From Undaria pinnatifida (lineage: Eukaryota; Sar; Phaeophyceae; Laminariales; Alariaceae), in NCBI GenBank assembly GCA_012845835.1, contig JABAKD010000002.1, forward strand, positions 27,268,710 to 27,332,709: 64,000 bases of DNA, given 5' to 3'. Positions within the stretch are counted from its first letter, which is position 1; the number at the start of each line of letters is the position of its first letter. Both the position numbers and the translations under genes were made by a program. Below are positions 34,340 through 48,200 of this stretch, piece by piece. The notes beneath the pieces were generated by a model. It did not search any database, was not told where the DNA came from, and worked only from the letters and a program-made list of their open reading frames with translations.

Positions 34340-35100
34340 TACTGGCTGGTTCAAGTTAAAAGACCGAAAGTTATACCCCGGCGGAAATCCGCGCCTTTTT
34401 GTCGCTTCAGACCGTGAAATCTTGCACACGTCTTCTACGTGCCGTTGCGACGAACTCAGCTGTCGTGTTTTTTTTTTTCTTTTGTTGCTTGATTTTTCGT
34501 CATTTATGATTTTCTGAAAATGTGGACCACTTTAGACCAAACATTTTCGGCGAAAAGGAAAACAAAATAAAAAACCGGTGGTCGGGCCTCGGGATGGGCA
34601 TGCACAACACGTGTTATTTTTTTTAGGGGCTATGTCTCAAAATCAGCGTGGACACGTGCACTTTTGTGCCTAAAAATGAGTAAGATACGCCATTTCCTTC
34701 AAATGACGTGGTTTTAGTGTAGGATCCAGTTTTGTCGCTAGATTCTACTCAATGTTGAGCACAGGCGAATCAGATCTTCCATTTTTTGCGCGAAAAGTTT
34801 TACGGACATGCCTTACAAGTACCTCCAACCGGGTCGTGCAAAATGATGCGCATTGTTCATGTTCGCCCCCGCTTTGAAAAGGCCTGAACAATTTTGAAAC
34901 ATTTGAAAGCCTGTCATTGGTCGATACGAGTTTCTCTCCTAGAGACAGCCCGAGGCCGTTAAAAATGAAACCGGCCATGTCACTCTCTTCCACTGGTCAT
35001 AGGGGTCAGTATGATGCCAAATATTCACCCTCTGAATGCATATTGCGAGCGGCATTCGTGGGGGAGAGAATTTCCGTTTTTTAACTTGAACCCGCCTGTA
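34340..35100. mobile_element. inverted-repeat DNA transposon, A2 copy
   Basis: Same element and site as 17,448-18,207, with ACA on both outer sides. The 82-codon minus-strand frame (34,993-34,745) is kept. Confidence 0.78.
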
Positions 35101-35159
35101 ACAAAGCACCGTTCCTTTATGCGGTCCCCGTTTCTTTTCCATTCTCGCCACCCCTTCAG

Positions 35160-35643
35160 ATCGACGACGTCGTCTTCGAGAAAGTCGACGCGCACACCGT
35201 CCGTCGACACCGCCGTCGCCAGCTACACGCTCTTCATCCACGGCAGACCCGTCGAGGGCGGCGAGCGCCTCTCCTCCCGAAAGCTAGCGGCAGAGAAACA
35301 CTCCGGTCCCGAAGCCTGGTGCGAATCCAGCTGCGTTGACGCCGACGCTGCCACCAACCTCCCCTTGGGAGTTTCTGCTGCGTGCAATGCAATGCCTCCT
35401 GCGGAACGGTGAACCGGTTTGGTGGTGACCTGTGCGGTGTGGGTATCTCGGAGAAGTTGAGCGGTAGCCGCCGGCTGGGTTACACCAACCAGAAGGCGGC
35501 GGTGCGCGCGGAGGTGGAGCTGAGGAGGGTGGATGAGTTTTATGCGGGGAACTCCCGAGGCTAGGCACGTGGTGATGTGCGATGCTATGCGGCCTCCGTC
35601 TTCGTTGGGGTGCAGTGTGGATTGCGCGGAGAAGAAGGTCACG
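35160..35643 (+). pseudogene. exon e1, A2 copy, damaged
   Basis: Splice signals as in A1, with a standard GTGAGT donor. It carries the shared CGTC insertion after HTV, the one-base loss in the GVS-CNA region shared with A1, and an additional C near SRG that ends the last block early. The cysteines of the CRLCY block are replaced as in A1. Confidence 0.7.
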
Positions 35644-36204
35644 GTGAGTGGCAGCGGCGGTTTTTGGTCATACATTCACTCATAGAACATACCCGGCACC
35701 AGGTACCTGGTGTAAACATGTATTGACCGCTCTGTTCGGAATCGTTGTAAGGAACGATTGGGTGCCATTGAACTCGACATGTTGTTGTGACGGTCCATGT
35801 CCATGTCCATATCATGTTGCTGCGCTGGTTCGCCTCGCCCCCGCCCGCCCGCACCACCTCTAAGTTGTTGGATTTATATCGATGACCCTACATGATATTA
35901 TGCTGGTACATGCTAGGATCACTGTGGGAAAGTGTTATCTACTCGGCCACAGTACGCATCACCACATATCTTAGGCCAGACTTGAGGCTAGGGTGCGTCA
36001 TGCATCAATTACACCAATTTCAGTTCAAGCAAGGTTTTCTTATCTGGCATGCAAATTTGAGCCTGTAAGTATCACCGATAAATCCCAATTATTTAGGCGT
36101 TGTCGCGTGCTGTACGGAGGGTGAAAACGATACCAGTTTGTTCGTTATCTAATCCTGGGCAAGCTTCGTGGCGCGCATTATGCTTAAGTAGATACGTGTA
36201 GGTT

Positions 36205-36387
36205 CAACAACAGAGGGCGCCCGCCCTCACGAAATTAAGCAGAGAGAAGCTGGGGCTCGTTTTCTCACCATGAGCAAGAAACTTGACGGAAGACACGGTG
36301 CTCAGGGGTGGCTTGAAATTAGCACGTTGGCACATTGGGCCTTGGCGCCAAATTGATGTTTATTTCATGCGGGCGCCCTCTGCAGTG
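36205..36387. mobile_element. CACTA-like MITE, A2 copy
   Basis: Inverted ends CAGAGGGCGCCCGC. GGTT flanks on both sides make this the clearest target duplication among the six copies. Confidence 0.74.
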
Positions 36388-37187
36388 GGTTATTTTTCTT
36401 GGTGGAGGTTGTTGTTCTTTTTGAGCCGGGATTTTGTCACCAATTACTGTTAGAATTCAGCGGCTGAATAATCGATCAAGTTAGGACCATAGCTACCATT
36501 ATTCGATGCTTATCATATTGAACAACCAGAGTTTGAAGACCGACGGGGTAGATTCCTGGCGCCGCTTGTCGTCGATCGTCGCACAGCACCTTAATTAACT
36601 GGGCCCGCTTTTGTTTAGTGGGAATCCCCCCCCCGCCCCTGGTTTTGGCCTTCTCTCCGGTTTTTCATCTGAGCGATCGACTGTCGCATGGCGAACATAA
36701 ACACATTATCGTCTCTCCGAACACGCCAATAATTAAGTTAACTTACGCCCAATTAATTGATTACCTTTTTTTTCCCGAAGAGCCTTTTTAGTGATCAAAT
36801 GAATGAGGCGACTTCTGCTTCGTTTGGACACCCTCCTCTTCCCCCCCAAAAAATACAAAAGTCCGTTCGTTTTTTATTTCTCGTTTTTCGTTTTTTTCTC
36901 CCCGTTCGTACCCGCCCTAACCGATATCCACTTTCCGTGTTCGGGAGACATTCAAACGTTTTCCGTCTGCCGCACTGAAGGTGTATCTGGGGTGCTATAT
37001 AGGGGACCATGTTTCATGTGGCACTTTAAGCCTCGCCGAGCATCGACCAGCTGATCTCACCACGCATTGCTTTCAAAGCTTTAATGAAAGTCTTACAACG
37101 CTTCGAGTGTTTGTCTCCTTTACGGTTTTCTCTCCTCCTGACCACCCCTCTGTGCCCTCCAAACCACTACCCTCAATGGTTCAACAG

Positions 37188-37481
37188 ACATCCGGAAGAG
37201 GTTTTGGAGGAGCCGATCCAAGAGTTCATCGGCGGATCTCTTCTCCCCTCGGCCCTTGACAGCATGGCCATCAGCAACAGCTCGAGCGGTGACGAGTTCG
37301 ACGAGTTCGCCGCGATTTCGTTTACGGGGGACATCGTATGCGGTGACCTTTGCGTGTTCGTGTCCTCCAGCTTGGGGCAACTTGGCGAGACGGATGCGAC
37401 GGTCCGCAGTGTGCTGACCTTCATGCCCGGCATGCGGACGGCCATCGCTGTCAGCGGCGAGGACTTCCATCTCTTCGACCG
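37188..37481 (+). CDS. exon e4, A2 copy, open
   Basis: Same exon as 20,285-20,578, open throughout, with one T-to-I and one E-to-D replacement against A1. The donor is ACCG-GTAGGT, closer to consensus than in A1. Whether it is expressed is unknown, since e1 of the same half is broken. Confidence 0.58.
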
Positions 37482-38188
37482 GTAGGTTTTCGGTGATTGT
37501 TCGCGTACTACCCTGCTTGCCCCCCTGGTGTCCTGCGCCGTGCTCTATAGCAGTTCGAGCGAATGCAACTTTCTGATTTTCACCGTGCCTATAAAAAGGC
37601 AAATGAGGCCCCTTCCGAGACGGCTGAACCTGGTTGAAACGTGAAGGTTTTGGGTTCTGTCTGCCGACCGGGCTTGATCTGTACGACTCTCCAAGCTATC
37701 AACCGAAACACAAACCTCAGTAGTGACAATTTACAACCTTGCTTCTCCGCGAGTATCTGGCGACAGCTGCACTATAGCTAGTTTCGAAGGCCTCTATCGT
37801 TGATTTTTGTGAGCAATTTGTCTCTGTCCTGGTGTAATTCACGCCATCTCAACTTGTTGCCATGCCTCCTGTGTGGATGTGTTGCAAGCTAATGAGACGC
37901 CTCAACCGGTCGCAACACACATAAGTGTTTTTACAAATCGCGGGAGGACATCGACCCAATCCAACCCTAACCCTAACCCTTCACCCCGGGTAAGGCTCCG
38001 ACCTTAACGCGACTTCGACTCATGTTTCGGAAAATCTGAGAAACACGTACGGACCACGTTAAAGAAATTAAATTATATGTGGTGCTGTATCTAGTGCGAG
38101 TTGAGTGTTGAGACCACCGTCAACGCTGCTGAAGCTAATTGCCGTCGTCGTGTTCATTCGCGCCAGCCCAATGTGTTCCTCTTCGCAG

Positions 38189-38625
38189 AAAGTTCGGCCA
38201 CCTACCGGGCGTCGTGTTGCCAAGATCAAGCAGCGCACAATTCTCCGCTCACCTAGCCGATCAGCACTGCGGACCGGGAATCGAGCTGATCTACTACATG
38301 ATCGCGGGGTCTCTGATCTCGCGCAGCTTCACCTCCAAGGACACCCATTCCCCCCGGGGGAAGCTCCCGATGGCGTACACGGGCGGCCGCGGAGCGGACT
38401 ACGCCAGCCGCGCGAGCTCGAGGGCGACTTCTATTCTTCTTGGATTCGAGTCCCCCGTGTTTACGCGGCACTGACTTGGTGTTGCCGCCTTCATCCAACG
38501 GGGAACTCCGTGATGTTCTGCTCGCCGAAGAGACGATGAGGACGGCGAGTTCGAAGGAATGGAGTGCCGACGATGAACTTGCGGTGGAACGTCTCTCTGA
38601 GGTTGAGGGAGCTCCCGCACCAAAG
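38189..38625 (+). pseudogene. exon e5, A2 copy, frame broken near its middle
   Basis: Same structure and the same two-base loss as in A1. It differs from A1 by FS to LP after RGK and by SPM to SPV, both shared with A3. Confidence 0.63.
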
Positions 38626-41600
38626 GTGAGCGGGGTGGGTTGGTGTGCGTGGATACCTGTGTCGAATATGTAGAGTTTTTTTTAAAATTGGAGACCGTGG
38701 CTTAACACCCGTGTCGATCGAGATTATGTTAGTAAGAGGTCGCTCGCAGTTTGATTCATGCCGAACAAACAATAAATGTATATCAAGAGACCGCGGGTTG
38801 AAACCCATGCCGAGCAAAGGTAATATGTATTTACGCGCCAAAAACTATCTCCCGATGGCGAATTGACTTTTAGAGGCCTTGAAGCGCCCGAAGCGCCCGG
38901 TCTTTCGATGCCGAGAGCAGTTCATTTTGAAGGTTTTGCTGCACGGTGTATCATCTCCCTGGATACCTAACATAAGAGATGTCAATTATTAAATAATCTT
39001 CCGTTTATCCATCACCACCCCGATCAACAATTAATTTAGTAGTTTTAATTTAATGATAACTTTCATAATCGCTTACAGGTATAACTTATTGTAAGTAATT
39101 ACTTTGTCTACTCTATTTGCTCACCAGGTATAATTAGTTATTAACAGCAGTTAATTAGCTTTCTTAAATTCGTTCAATAATTACCACAATAATTGAGACT
39201 GCTTCGATGATGACTGTACCTGGAGCTAGTTATTACATGATTAATTGTTTCGCGTTCACACTGAGCCCACTAAACGGAACTACAGCTGTAGTTTGAAAAA
39301 TATAGTAGCTTGGGGGGACGATTTCACGTCAAAGCCCAGGGACTAGCCCACCATGTCTAAGGGCACAACTATCGCATATCATCCCAGGTATTGATACCGT
39401 GTGGTGCTTGTGCGCGACGAAAGCACCATCATCGTGGAGTGACCTTCGTGGTTACGTCGGTGATAGTTGCGAAATTGGGTACAGTATTAACCACTTACCC
39501 CGTCGAACTCACAGCACACGTGTGCTTGAAGAAATTAGATAAACGCCAGGATAGTACTCTTAGTGATCCGTGGCTAACAAGAGAAGAAGGACCACATGAA
39601 CGTTGGACTCCGTTCGGCTTTAAACTTGTACATTACTAACAGTATCGTTTGGGTTTTGGGTCTTGAAAAAAACATTCCAAACATAATCGCGATGAGCAAT
39701 TCGATAATTGACTCGGACATCATACCAAAAGGGTGGCATGCTACACCCGATGCTATTAACAGCATCGTCCGTTGATACTTTGAGTCTGTCGTTTTCGCCT
39801 TCAAAATAGAGCAAAAACGAAAGAAATTATTATACTGATCTAGTATGGAACCACGGCACTAGCACCAGATCACAAGCACAGGCAAACACACAGACGAACG
39901 TTGGACCCCTGCGAGATGGTGATGCTGGCGTGTTCAACGTTGTAGCTCCGGGGTTGCCCTTGCAATTACACATACACCCTTATTCTGTACTACCGCAGTA
40001 TGTCAAACGCGATCACCGGTCACCCAGCAAGTAAGTGGTACGTAAAACGGTACTGCCGCTGTGGTGTGCAACCACGCAATGCAAGCGTATCGCAGCATGA
40101 TAGCTGGACACAACACGCAGGCAGGACTGCTCGTACGCATACATGGACTGTTAATAGAGCTATAGCTATTAATAGATGGAACGCGACTTCGCAATGCACA
40201 GCACGCAGGCAGCACTGCTTACTCTACGTGTGCAGAGTGTCGGTAGTGGCGCAGGCAACACACAGCTAGATAGCGCAGCGACCACTCAGCTTCCCGGTAA
40301 ACAACCAGCACAGAAGACAAACAACAACGACAGCAATCGGGATACGCCCGGAACTTCCGAGCGATAGAGCTGAGAGTTCAGCGTGACAAAATCTCGGATA
40401 GCACGTAAGACAGTAGGTACTATTAGTAGGTGCAAGTAATACAGAATGAGGCTATGGTAGAATTGCCAGCTCGGCCTCGGGGCTATGATGCCGGGCACGC
40501 CAGCATCTCCATGGGGTGCTTCACCACCTCAAGGAGTAGAGCTTTCGTCGTGCCTGCCTGTGCTTGTTGTATGGTGCTATAATACTGCAGTCCCGTACTA
40601 CATTTAGTATGATAATTTTGCTTTTTACCGTTTCACTTTAGAAGGCGAAAACAACCATTGAAATCGTCAGCAGTACACGGTAGCATCAGGTGTAAGCATG
40701 CGCACCTTTGTGGTAGGATGTCCGAGCTTCTATCCTCGACACCGTCACTGCTGTACCTTTTTCTTTTTTTGAAGGTCCATTTTTGTATTTTTGCAAGACC
40801 CGAAAAACCAAACGATCTTATCGTTACTGCACCAGTGTCATACGAGAACAGCAGAAAGATACTTCTTCTACTGTATGTTGTTCGCATGACACGCGACATC
40901 CAGCACATACAGCAGTGTCCGTGCCGATTCTTCGATCTATGAAGATACCAAGGTGCAACCTCCGTGGTCACAAACTGAACGTAGGCGACAGAGACATATC
41001 GTACCGGTACACCGCCAATACCGTAGGTATTGCTTCACTGTCCTGGTATCCTAGTCCTACGATAGCAGGATACAATTGTAGCTGGGCCCGGCACACCCTG
41101 TGGCAGCACGGCCGCTCGTACGTAGCTGGTATGCCGAGTGCTGCAGTACTTGGTAGTGCTACTGGCAACACACAGCTAGATAGATAGCACGGCGACCGCG
41201 CAGCACAGACAGACCCTTCCCGGTAAACAGCCAGCATGCAACGGGAACATCGATCGAGAGGGGTTTACGAGCGATTAGAGAAGTTTTACATATTAGCTGT
41301 TTAGTGCAGCATCTCCATGGAACGCCTCACCACCTCGCAGGGTTCAATGTTCGTCGTGTGTTTGCCTGCATGTTGTCTGGTGCTGCTACATTATGACCGC
41401 CGAGCTGGATGCGCTGGGTGTCGTTGGTAGAAAGAGCGATTCAATGTGAAGAACACACACCTCACGCACCGTACTCGCGATGGCAGATATTGCATCTCTC
41501 TAGAATGAAGAATCGACCCGGACACCCTATGGAGATGCTGGATGCAGATAGGTAGCACACGCAACCCACACAGCTTGTCGCTTCTCTTCTTTCGTTGTAC

Positions 41601-42367
41601 TTCGTATATATGATACCGGTATCCATGTCGTTGGCTGAGCCACGACGTTATTTGATTTGTTCACTCTACTGTAAGTTCAAGACGAAATTATTGGATATTT
41701 GGGAGCCTTTAGAAGCTAGAAAAAGACGCATGATTATCAGCAGCAGCTAGCATCAGGTGCTATATGCACGCTTCCACAGCACGATGTCCGGGCTTCTATC
41801 CCCGAAGGCTGCTTGCACGTTTTTTTTTGTTTTCGTTTTATTTCTTGGGAAAATGTTTTGCGATATCGCATCAAGCGTATTACGGTGATCGGCTTTAGAC
41901 TCTTATCCTCTATTCTATTATTGTAGATTCGTGCTGCTCGTATCATCAATGTAGTTGCCTGGTGCCTGGTATGACACGATGCCTGGAATATATAGCAGTA
42001 ATAAGGTTTAGGATTGCTGGCTTGTATACTGTATGTTCCGCTCTTTCGCATTGACTACGTTGGGCATTGCATGAACAGATGTACCTCTGTCTTGTATTAA
42101 TAATGTGTGGTCACAGAGCTTGTACCTGGCATCTCTGCATCACGAGAAACGGGGCACGGGCACAAAATTTGCTGGGTATCCATGTGTAGAAAGAACGGTT
42201 GAACCATCGATTCATTTATTTGCCGTTTTGTTCTGGTAGCACTCCTTTTGTTTGTTGACCGTTTTCATCATTGGCAAAATATCAAACAAAAGATGAGCAA
42301 ACACCCTTCCTGTTTGCTTTCCCCATTTTTTTTTTCCACCCCCTCCCCCCTTCCCCCCAACCTTCAG

Positions 42368-42842
42368 ATCGCCAACGCCGTCGCCGAGAAAGTCGACGCG
42401 CACACCGTCGACACCGCCGTCGCCGGCGGCACGCTTTTCATTCACGGCAGAACCATCGAGGGCGACGGTCTCGCCTCTCCTCCCGAAAGCTTTACTGTAG
42501 GAGCAGAAGAAAACACACCCGCCCCTTAAACCTGGTGCGAATCCAGCCGCGGTGGCGCTGACGCTGCCACCAACATTCCTATGGGAGTTTCTACTGCTTG
42601 CGATGCCTCGCGGTGTCTCGCGATGTCTCGTGCGGAACGGAGAACCGGTTCGGTGGCTACCTGTGCGGTGCGGGTAACTCGGAGAAGTTGGGCAGTAGCT
42701 GCCGGCTGTGTTACACCGACCAGGAAGGATGGATAATTTTTGTGCTGGGGACTCCGAGGCTAGGCACGTGGTGATGTGCGATGCTATGCGGCCTCCGTCT
42801 GCGTTGGGGTGCGGTGTGGATTGCGCGGAGAAGAACGTCACG
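42368..42842 (+). pseudogene. exon e1, B2 copy, damaged
   Basis: Same as B1 with the in-frame TAA after ENTPAP and the downstream loss after CRLCYTDQE. A few single changes (for example AKR to AER) separate it from B1. Confidence 0.72.
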
Positions 42843-43374
42843 GTGAGTAGCAGCGGCGGTTTTTGATCGTACATACACTCATAGCAAATGCCTGGTACCA
42901 TGTACCTGTTAAAAACATATTGACCTCACTGTTCGGAATCGTAAGGAACGATTGGGTATCATTGAACTCGACGTATTTTTTTGCCGGTACATGTTCGTTA
43001 CATATCATGTTTGCTGCGCTTGTTCGTGCCCCCCCCCCGCTCCACGTTCAAGTTGTTGGCTTAATATGGATGACTATGACTCGACATGATATTATGCAGG
43101 TACATATTAGGATCACTGTGTAAAAGTGTAATATACTCGGCTACAGTACGCGTCACCACGTATTTTAGTCCGGGAGCAAAGTATGATTTGAGGCTAGGGT
43201 GCGTCATACACCAACTACACCAATTTCAGCATAAACAAAGTTTTCTTATCTGGCATGCAAAGCCGAATCGGTATTTACTACCAGTAGCTCCCAATAGGTG
43301 TTGTCGCGTGCTGCACGGAGGGTAATAGAAATACCAGTTAGTTCGTAAGCTGCTTAAGTAGATACCGGTAGGTT

Positions 43375-43549
43375 CGACTACAGAAGGCACCCGCCCTCAC
43401 GAAATTCAGTAGGGAGAAGCTCGGGCTCGTTTTCTCGACATGAGCAAGAAACTCAACGGAAGACACGGTGCTTAGGGGTGGCTTGAAATTTGTGCATCGC
43501 GGCTGGACCCGAAATCGATGGTTATATCCAGCGGGCGCCCTCTGTAGTG
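43375..43549. mobile_element. CACTA-like MITE, B2 copy
   Basis: The right end reads ...CTCTGTAGTG followed by GGT, giving an intact CACTACAG terminus on the complementary strand; GGT also precedes the left end. Confidence 0.74.
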
Positions 43550-44026
43550 GGTACATTTCCTCGATCGAGGCTGTTATTGTTCCGTGAGCCGGGATTTTGT
43601 CACCAATTACTGCTGGTAGTCGGCGGCTGAAAATTCGATCCGGTGAGGACTATTGCTACCATTATTCGACGCTTATGAGATCGTCTCCCCGAACACGGTA
43701 ATATTTAAATGAACTAATCGCCAATTAATTAATCAACTGGTGAATTAATTGATCGAGTATTTTCCGAATGCCTTTTTATTGCTCAAATGAGTGCGGCGAC
43801 GTCTGTAGCGGTGGACGCTACGGGGATTTTAACAGCAACTGAGGGCACATCATGAATTGACCCCAAGTTTTGATTTAGTAGTTAAATGATGAAAAAAAAA
43901 AATTCAACCATATCCTCCCTCGTTTTAGACGCCATCGTCTCGCCTAGCATTGGAAATTCAACTAATTAACTAACCCCCAATCATTTTTTAATTGTTTTTC
44001 CTTTATACCCATTTTATTGACATTAG

Positions 44027-44232
44027 GTGTGCGACGACACTTGCGGCAGTGGACGCCACGGCGACTACAACTGCGATTGGAGAGGGCACGGCTCCACCTG
44101 GCGCTACCGCTTCGACGATGTCAAGACCGCTCTCCTAGCCGACGAGGTCGGCAAGCGCCGCGGCGGGCGCGTGTTCATGTGCGATACCCACGAGCCTACA
44201 CACGAGGCAATCGTCCCAGGCTCTGACGACAG
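44027..44232 (+). CDS. exon e2, B2 copy, open
   Basis: Open through EAIVPGSDD and in phase with e3, so it lacks the one-base loss of B1. The C-R-Y-C-F cysteines are replaced (WRYRF) as in B1, so the block could no longer form its usual disulphides. Confidence 0.6.
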
Positions 44233-44988
44233 GTGAGCCTTGCGTGGCAGTTGGTGATAGGGGAGCATGAAAAGCGCCGTGTTTAGCTGTGGCTAAAACT
44301 CGCACTCGCGTTCAAGGGACGTTTGTTGAAGTTGTGTACGATACATTTTACGGTGCGGTCAACGCGTACAACAGTAAACACCGTGGGTGGCAGTAACATT
44401 ACCGTTCTACTGTAAGCTATTATCAGGTCGTACTTGGTTTGATAAATAGTAGTTACAAGGCTTGGCATTGCAGAAGCTATAACGCGGCTCCCCTGGTGGC
44501 CTGTGATCAACCGCTCGAAACACTTGACACCAACAGCCCAAGCTTTATACCTCTAGTTTGTGGCAGCCGTGTATTTTAGCTGTTAGTCAGTTGCATATTT
44601 CACTCTAGCTTTGCGTCGCGCACCCACAAAACAACTTTTCCACCTCGCTCGGTGGGCCTTCCCTCCACCTTTTCCCTGCTGTAGCACCAACGACTTCTAT
44701 TTCTCGGCTGTTTCTTCACTCCCCCAACCATCCACTACCGAGAACAATTGCATCCGAAAATACGCGTGCGTGGTCCTTCCAGTGCACTGCCGTATGTGTA
44801 CCTCTTTTAATATTATTATTACTTTGGGTTGCTCTTCCACTCGAGAGTGACTGGAGCCTGCCCTGTGACCACGGACTTGACTACTGTGGCCATGATGAGC
44901 TAATGTAAGAACAACAACTGCCGTATACATAAGCCGATTGTCGCTTTGACACATGGTTCTTGTACACGGTGCGTGTCCGTCCTTCCAG

Positions 44989-45204
44989 CGGCTGTGACTC
45001 GGACTGCAAATCCAGCGACGGCGCCATCCGCGTCTGCGACACGATCTGCTCCGAGGATCACCCCGTGTACGACACCAAGAGCTGCGACGACGACACCTTC
45101 GGCAAGAACTGCCGGATTTTGCTACACCAACATGGCCGCTGCCAAAGAGGCCGACGCCTTGGGCCACGACGCACATGCGTGCAGAAGCAGCGCCTGTCCG
45201 AAAC
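44989..45204 (+). pseudogene. exon e3, B2 copy, deleted
   Basis: Same as B1: the shared extra T in the C-R-I-C-Y block and the same 70-base deletion relative to B3. Confidence 0.72.
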
Positions 45205-48200
45205 GTGAGTCGAAATTCTGTTTGAAGCTTCTTGGGACCCATGCAGTTGGAAGTATAGGGGTTAAATAACTTGAGAAGCGCGGTCTTGCCATACAGTACA
45301 GGACGCCTATCATAATAAGAATCAGACCTATCGAACCGGGCTTGGTTTCTTATTTGGGAGAATTTGCGTTCTATGCTGGCGTCAGTCCTGTATAACGGCA
45401 AGCATATGCATTGTTTATGTTGCTGTAATCTGGCTGCCTTTTTTAGTAGCCTGTTTCTTTTTATTTCGGGAAGCCATGGTAATTAGATCCCACGATACAG
45501 ACCAAAACCTATTTACTCCCCTTATTTTGTTTTGTTTTTACTAAACACGTTTGCTTCTAATTACTGTGTTTCCCGTAATAGGTGTCCTTAACCAGGTACT
45601 GTGTAGCGATACAACAAATGAGAAGCGCGATGCTGCCATAGTGGGAGCGTGTAGCATAAGGCAGTTCATGCTACGCGTCACCAGCGGAACCGCCCGCCCT
45701 CACTTCAACCAATACCTTCGTGGGAACGGTTCTGTGGAGCAGGAGAAGGGACTACTTCCCCCACTAAAGAAACAAACACCTCTCATGTAGCAACTTGTTG
45801 CAAGAAATTCTTGCGCAATTTCTTGGGCTCTTGACGGATCGGGAGCATCGTAAGGGTGGCGTTAGTGCGTTGTCTGAAGTGCTCGTAGAACCCTTCAGTT
45901 GTCGCGACGTTTGATGGTAGACGGGTTTCCACTCCACCACACCGGTCTCAATCCTCCTGCAGTGCGCGTTCGAGGCGACCGCCCACTTACCGAGATTTTA
46001 TTTGCTGGTGCTTCTGAAGTCTCCCCATCTGGTCGCCTGCACAGTACAAGTTGTCCGGGAGTTCGCTCAAACATTTTTGCCGCTCAGCTCCGGTGTGCAC
46101 TGGCATTTCAGGCATGCCGGCATTCATCATGCACGCATACTGCTTTGCGGAGTGCGTGAGTCTCGGGAGAGGAACGGGACTGTGGGCTATTCCTTCCCCA
46201 TCGAAACAATCCGCCCGATCTCCACTCGGCAGTCCCCCCTCTTCTACCCGCTGGTCCGCATCACCAGCAGGTCCCTACATGCTCTAAGAGAGGCCGCTCC
46301 TCTCGTCAGTGTCAGCCGTGTGAAGCGTACAGACTCATTCGGAAAACAAAGGGTTACCGCGATACCAACTAGCCGTATCGCGCTGATCACTTTCGAACTC
46401 CATCTGGCTGAAATAACACCCGGGCTTGCTGCGCAAACCGCAATTTTTTACCGCCATGTTGAGATGAGCCGGGTGGAGTGAGCTAATGCAGGAGATGCGC
46501 AGTACGAAGAAAATAGAGTCCGGAGGTAGCGATGATAACCCTTCATGAAATAAAAAAACGTTGGGACAAGCGGAAATAAGCGCGTGTTAGCCTCGATGCA
46601 ATCTGCAGTTACGTGCCGAAACGCATGATGAGCAACAATAAGTAGAATGCGTTACGGTATCCTTGGTTACCTGGAATAGCGCTACAGAGACCACCACACA
46701 TGACACACATACTAACAAGGTGACGAAAAGGGCAGTCAGATAATAGTTGCTTGGTTTGGGGAGGACAAAGGGCAACAATTTCAATATTTTGGTCATAGTG
46801 TTTTGGACCAGGAATTGCTTGTTTTCACATTTTCGCTTGTGCTGCTATCGCCCTGAACTCCCTGCATTGCATGGTAGTTTCTGCTTTGTTTTTCATCGAG
46901 CTCAATGGGAGGAGCGCGAAAGCGACAGTACTGAGACTATAGCTGTCGTTCTTTTTTTTCTATTTGTTTGCTCTCTTATTTCCCTCCTAGCCGGCCCTAT
47001 GCCGGTATCTTCCACTTCGTGTTGTTTGTCCGTGCACCATCAGCTATCTTCGTGTTGTTTTGTCCGTGCAACAGTATCTGTTTATCTTCAGCACGTATGC
47101 CGTTCTTCTTGCAGCTTTTCTTTTCTAATCTTCTCTCATCACATTCTTCAGAACACCTGTTTTTTTTTTTCCTTTTTTTCTTTTTCCTTTTTTTCCTTCG
47201 TATTTTATGATCTGGCTTGTTTCGTTGTGTTCTCGTATCCGGTATGCTAGCATTTCACTTGCTTTACGACTGTTCGGTGTACTCTGTATCACAGTCTGCG
47301 ACCACATAATTTGTGTCTCTAGGATGAAGAATCAGCACCAACACTGGGTGTACCTACGAAAGAACTGTTTAATATGAAGCCAACACACACGTTTCCAACA
47401 GGTGTAACCCCGAGCAAACAACGACCTTGGTCTCAATCAATCAAGTATGCTTTCGTTAGTCTCACGAGTACTACTATGGTCAACAGTCTCGACTATCTAT
47501 ATACTTGGTTCGGGATATATTTCAAGCCGGAAATGTAGACTGCGCGAAACCGCGAAACTTACCTAAAACGTGATTGCCTGACAATTTTACCCAAAACAAA
47601 ACGCCCAATTCTTGTCCCGGTACTCTGCCATCTCTTGCGGGCTCATGCCCCCAGGCAGAAGAGCTTTTTCTAATTGTTTGTGGCCTCTTTTCCGCCCTGT
47701 TTTTTTCAAGACTCAAAACCAAAGCGATCGTATTATATTACTAAGACGAAAACAGCAGAGAAGAGACTGCTCCCTGCTCCGGTCAACGATGACCGATACT
47801 ACGAATGTATTTTAATAGACCACGGCCATCCACACACCCCTGACCAGATCAACCGCGATCGCTGGTCACCCAGCAAGCAGTACGTACAACGGTGCTGCCG
47901 CTGTGGTATGCAACCACGCAATGCAAGAGTATCACAGCATGATAGCTCGGCAAATAATCATCATGGCTGATAGCAGGGTTAATGTCCGTCATCACTATTA
48001 ATATTGATCAGGTTTCGACTCATGACAGCTTACTAAAAACGGGCGACCGGTGTACTACGCAGCTTGCAAAGATGAGTATCAACCCTAAATTGGTCGAACT
48101 CACAGCTGACGTTGTTAGAATAATGTAATAAAACACGTGGACAGGACTGCCAGTACGCTTACATGCTTCGAAGGACATGGTAGACTATCAATAGTATGTA

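Larger units (their letters stand above)
31381..40000 (+). repeat. tandem array half A2
   Basis: Second A half, carrying e1, e4 and e5, the 760-bp transposon and the MITE. The leading segment 31,381-32,280 is shared with A3 and in part with B starts, and includes a CTCACAGCTGACGT repeat copy at 31,965-32,040. By eye, A2 and A3 are nearly identical over long stretches. Confidence 0.85.
40000..47487 (+). repeat. tandem array half B2
   Basis: Second B half with e1, e2 and e3. It is nearly identical to B1 except for two short patches near 40,030-40,110 and 41,950-42,000 that look like A2, and the absence of the 792-bp insertion. Confidence 0.85.
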
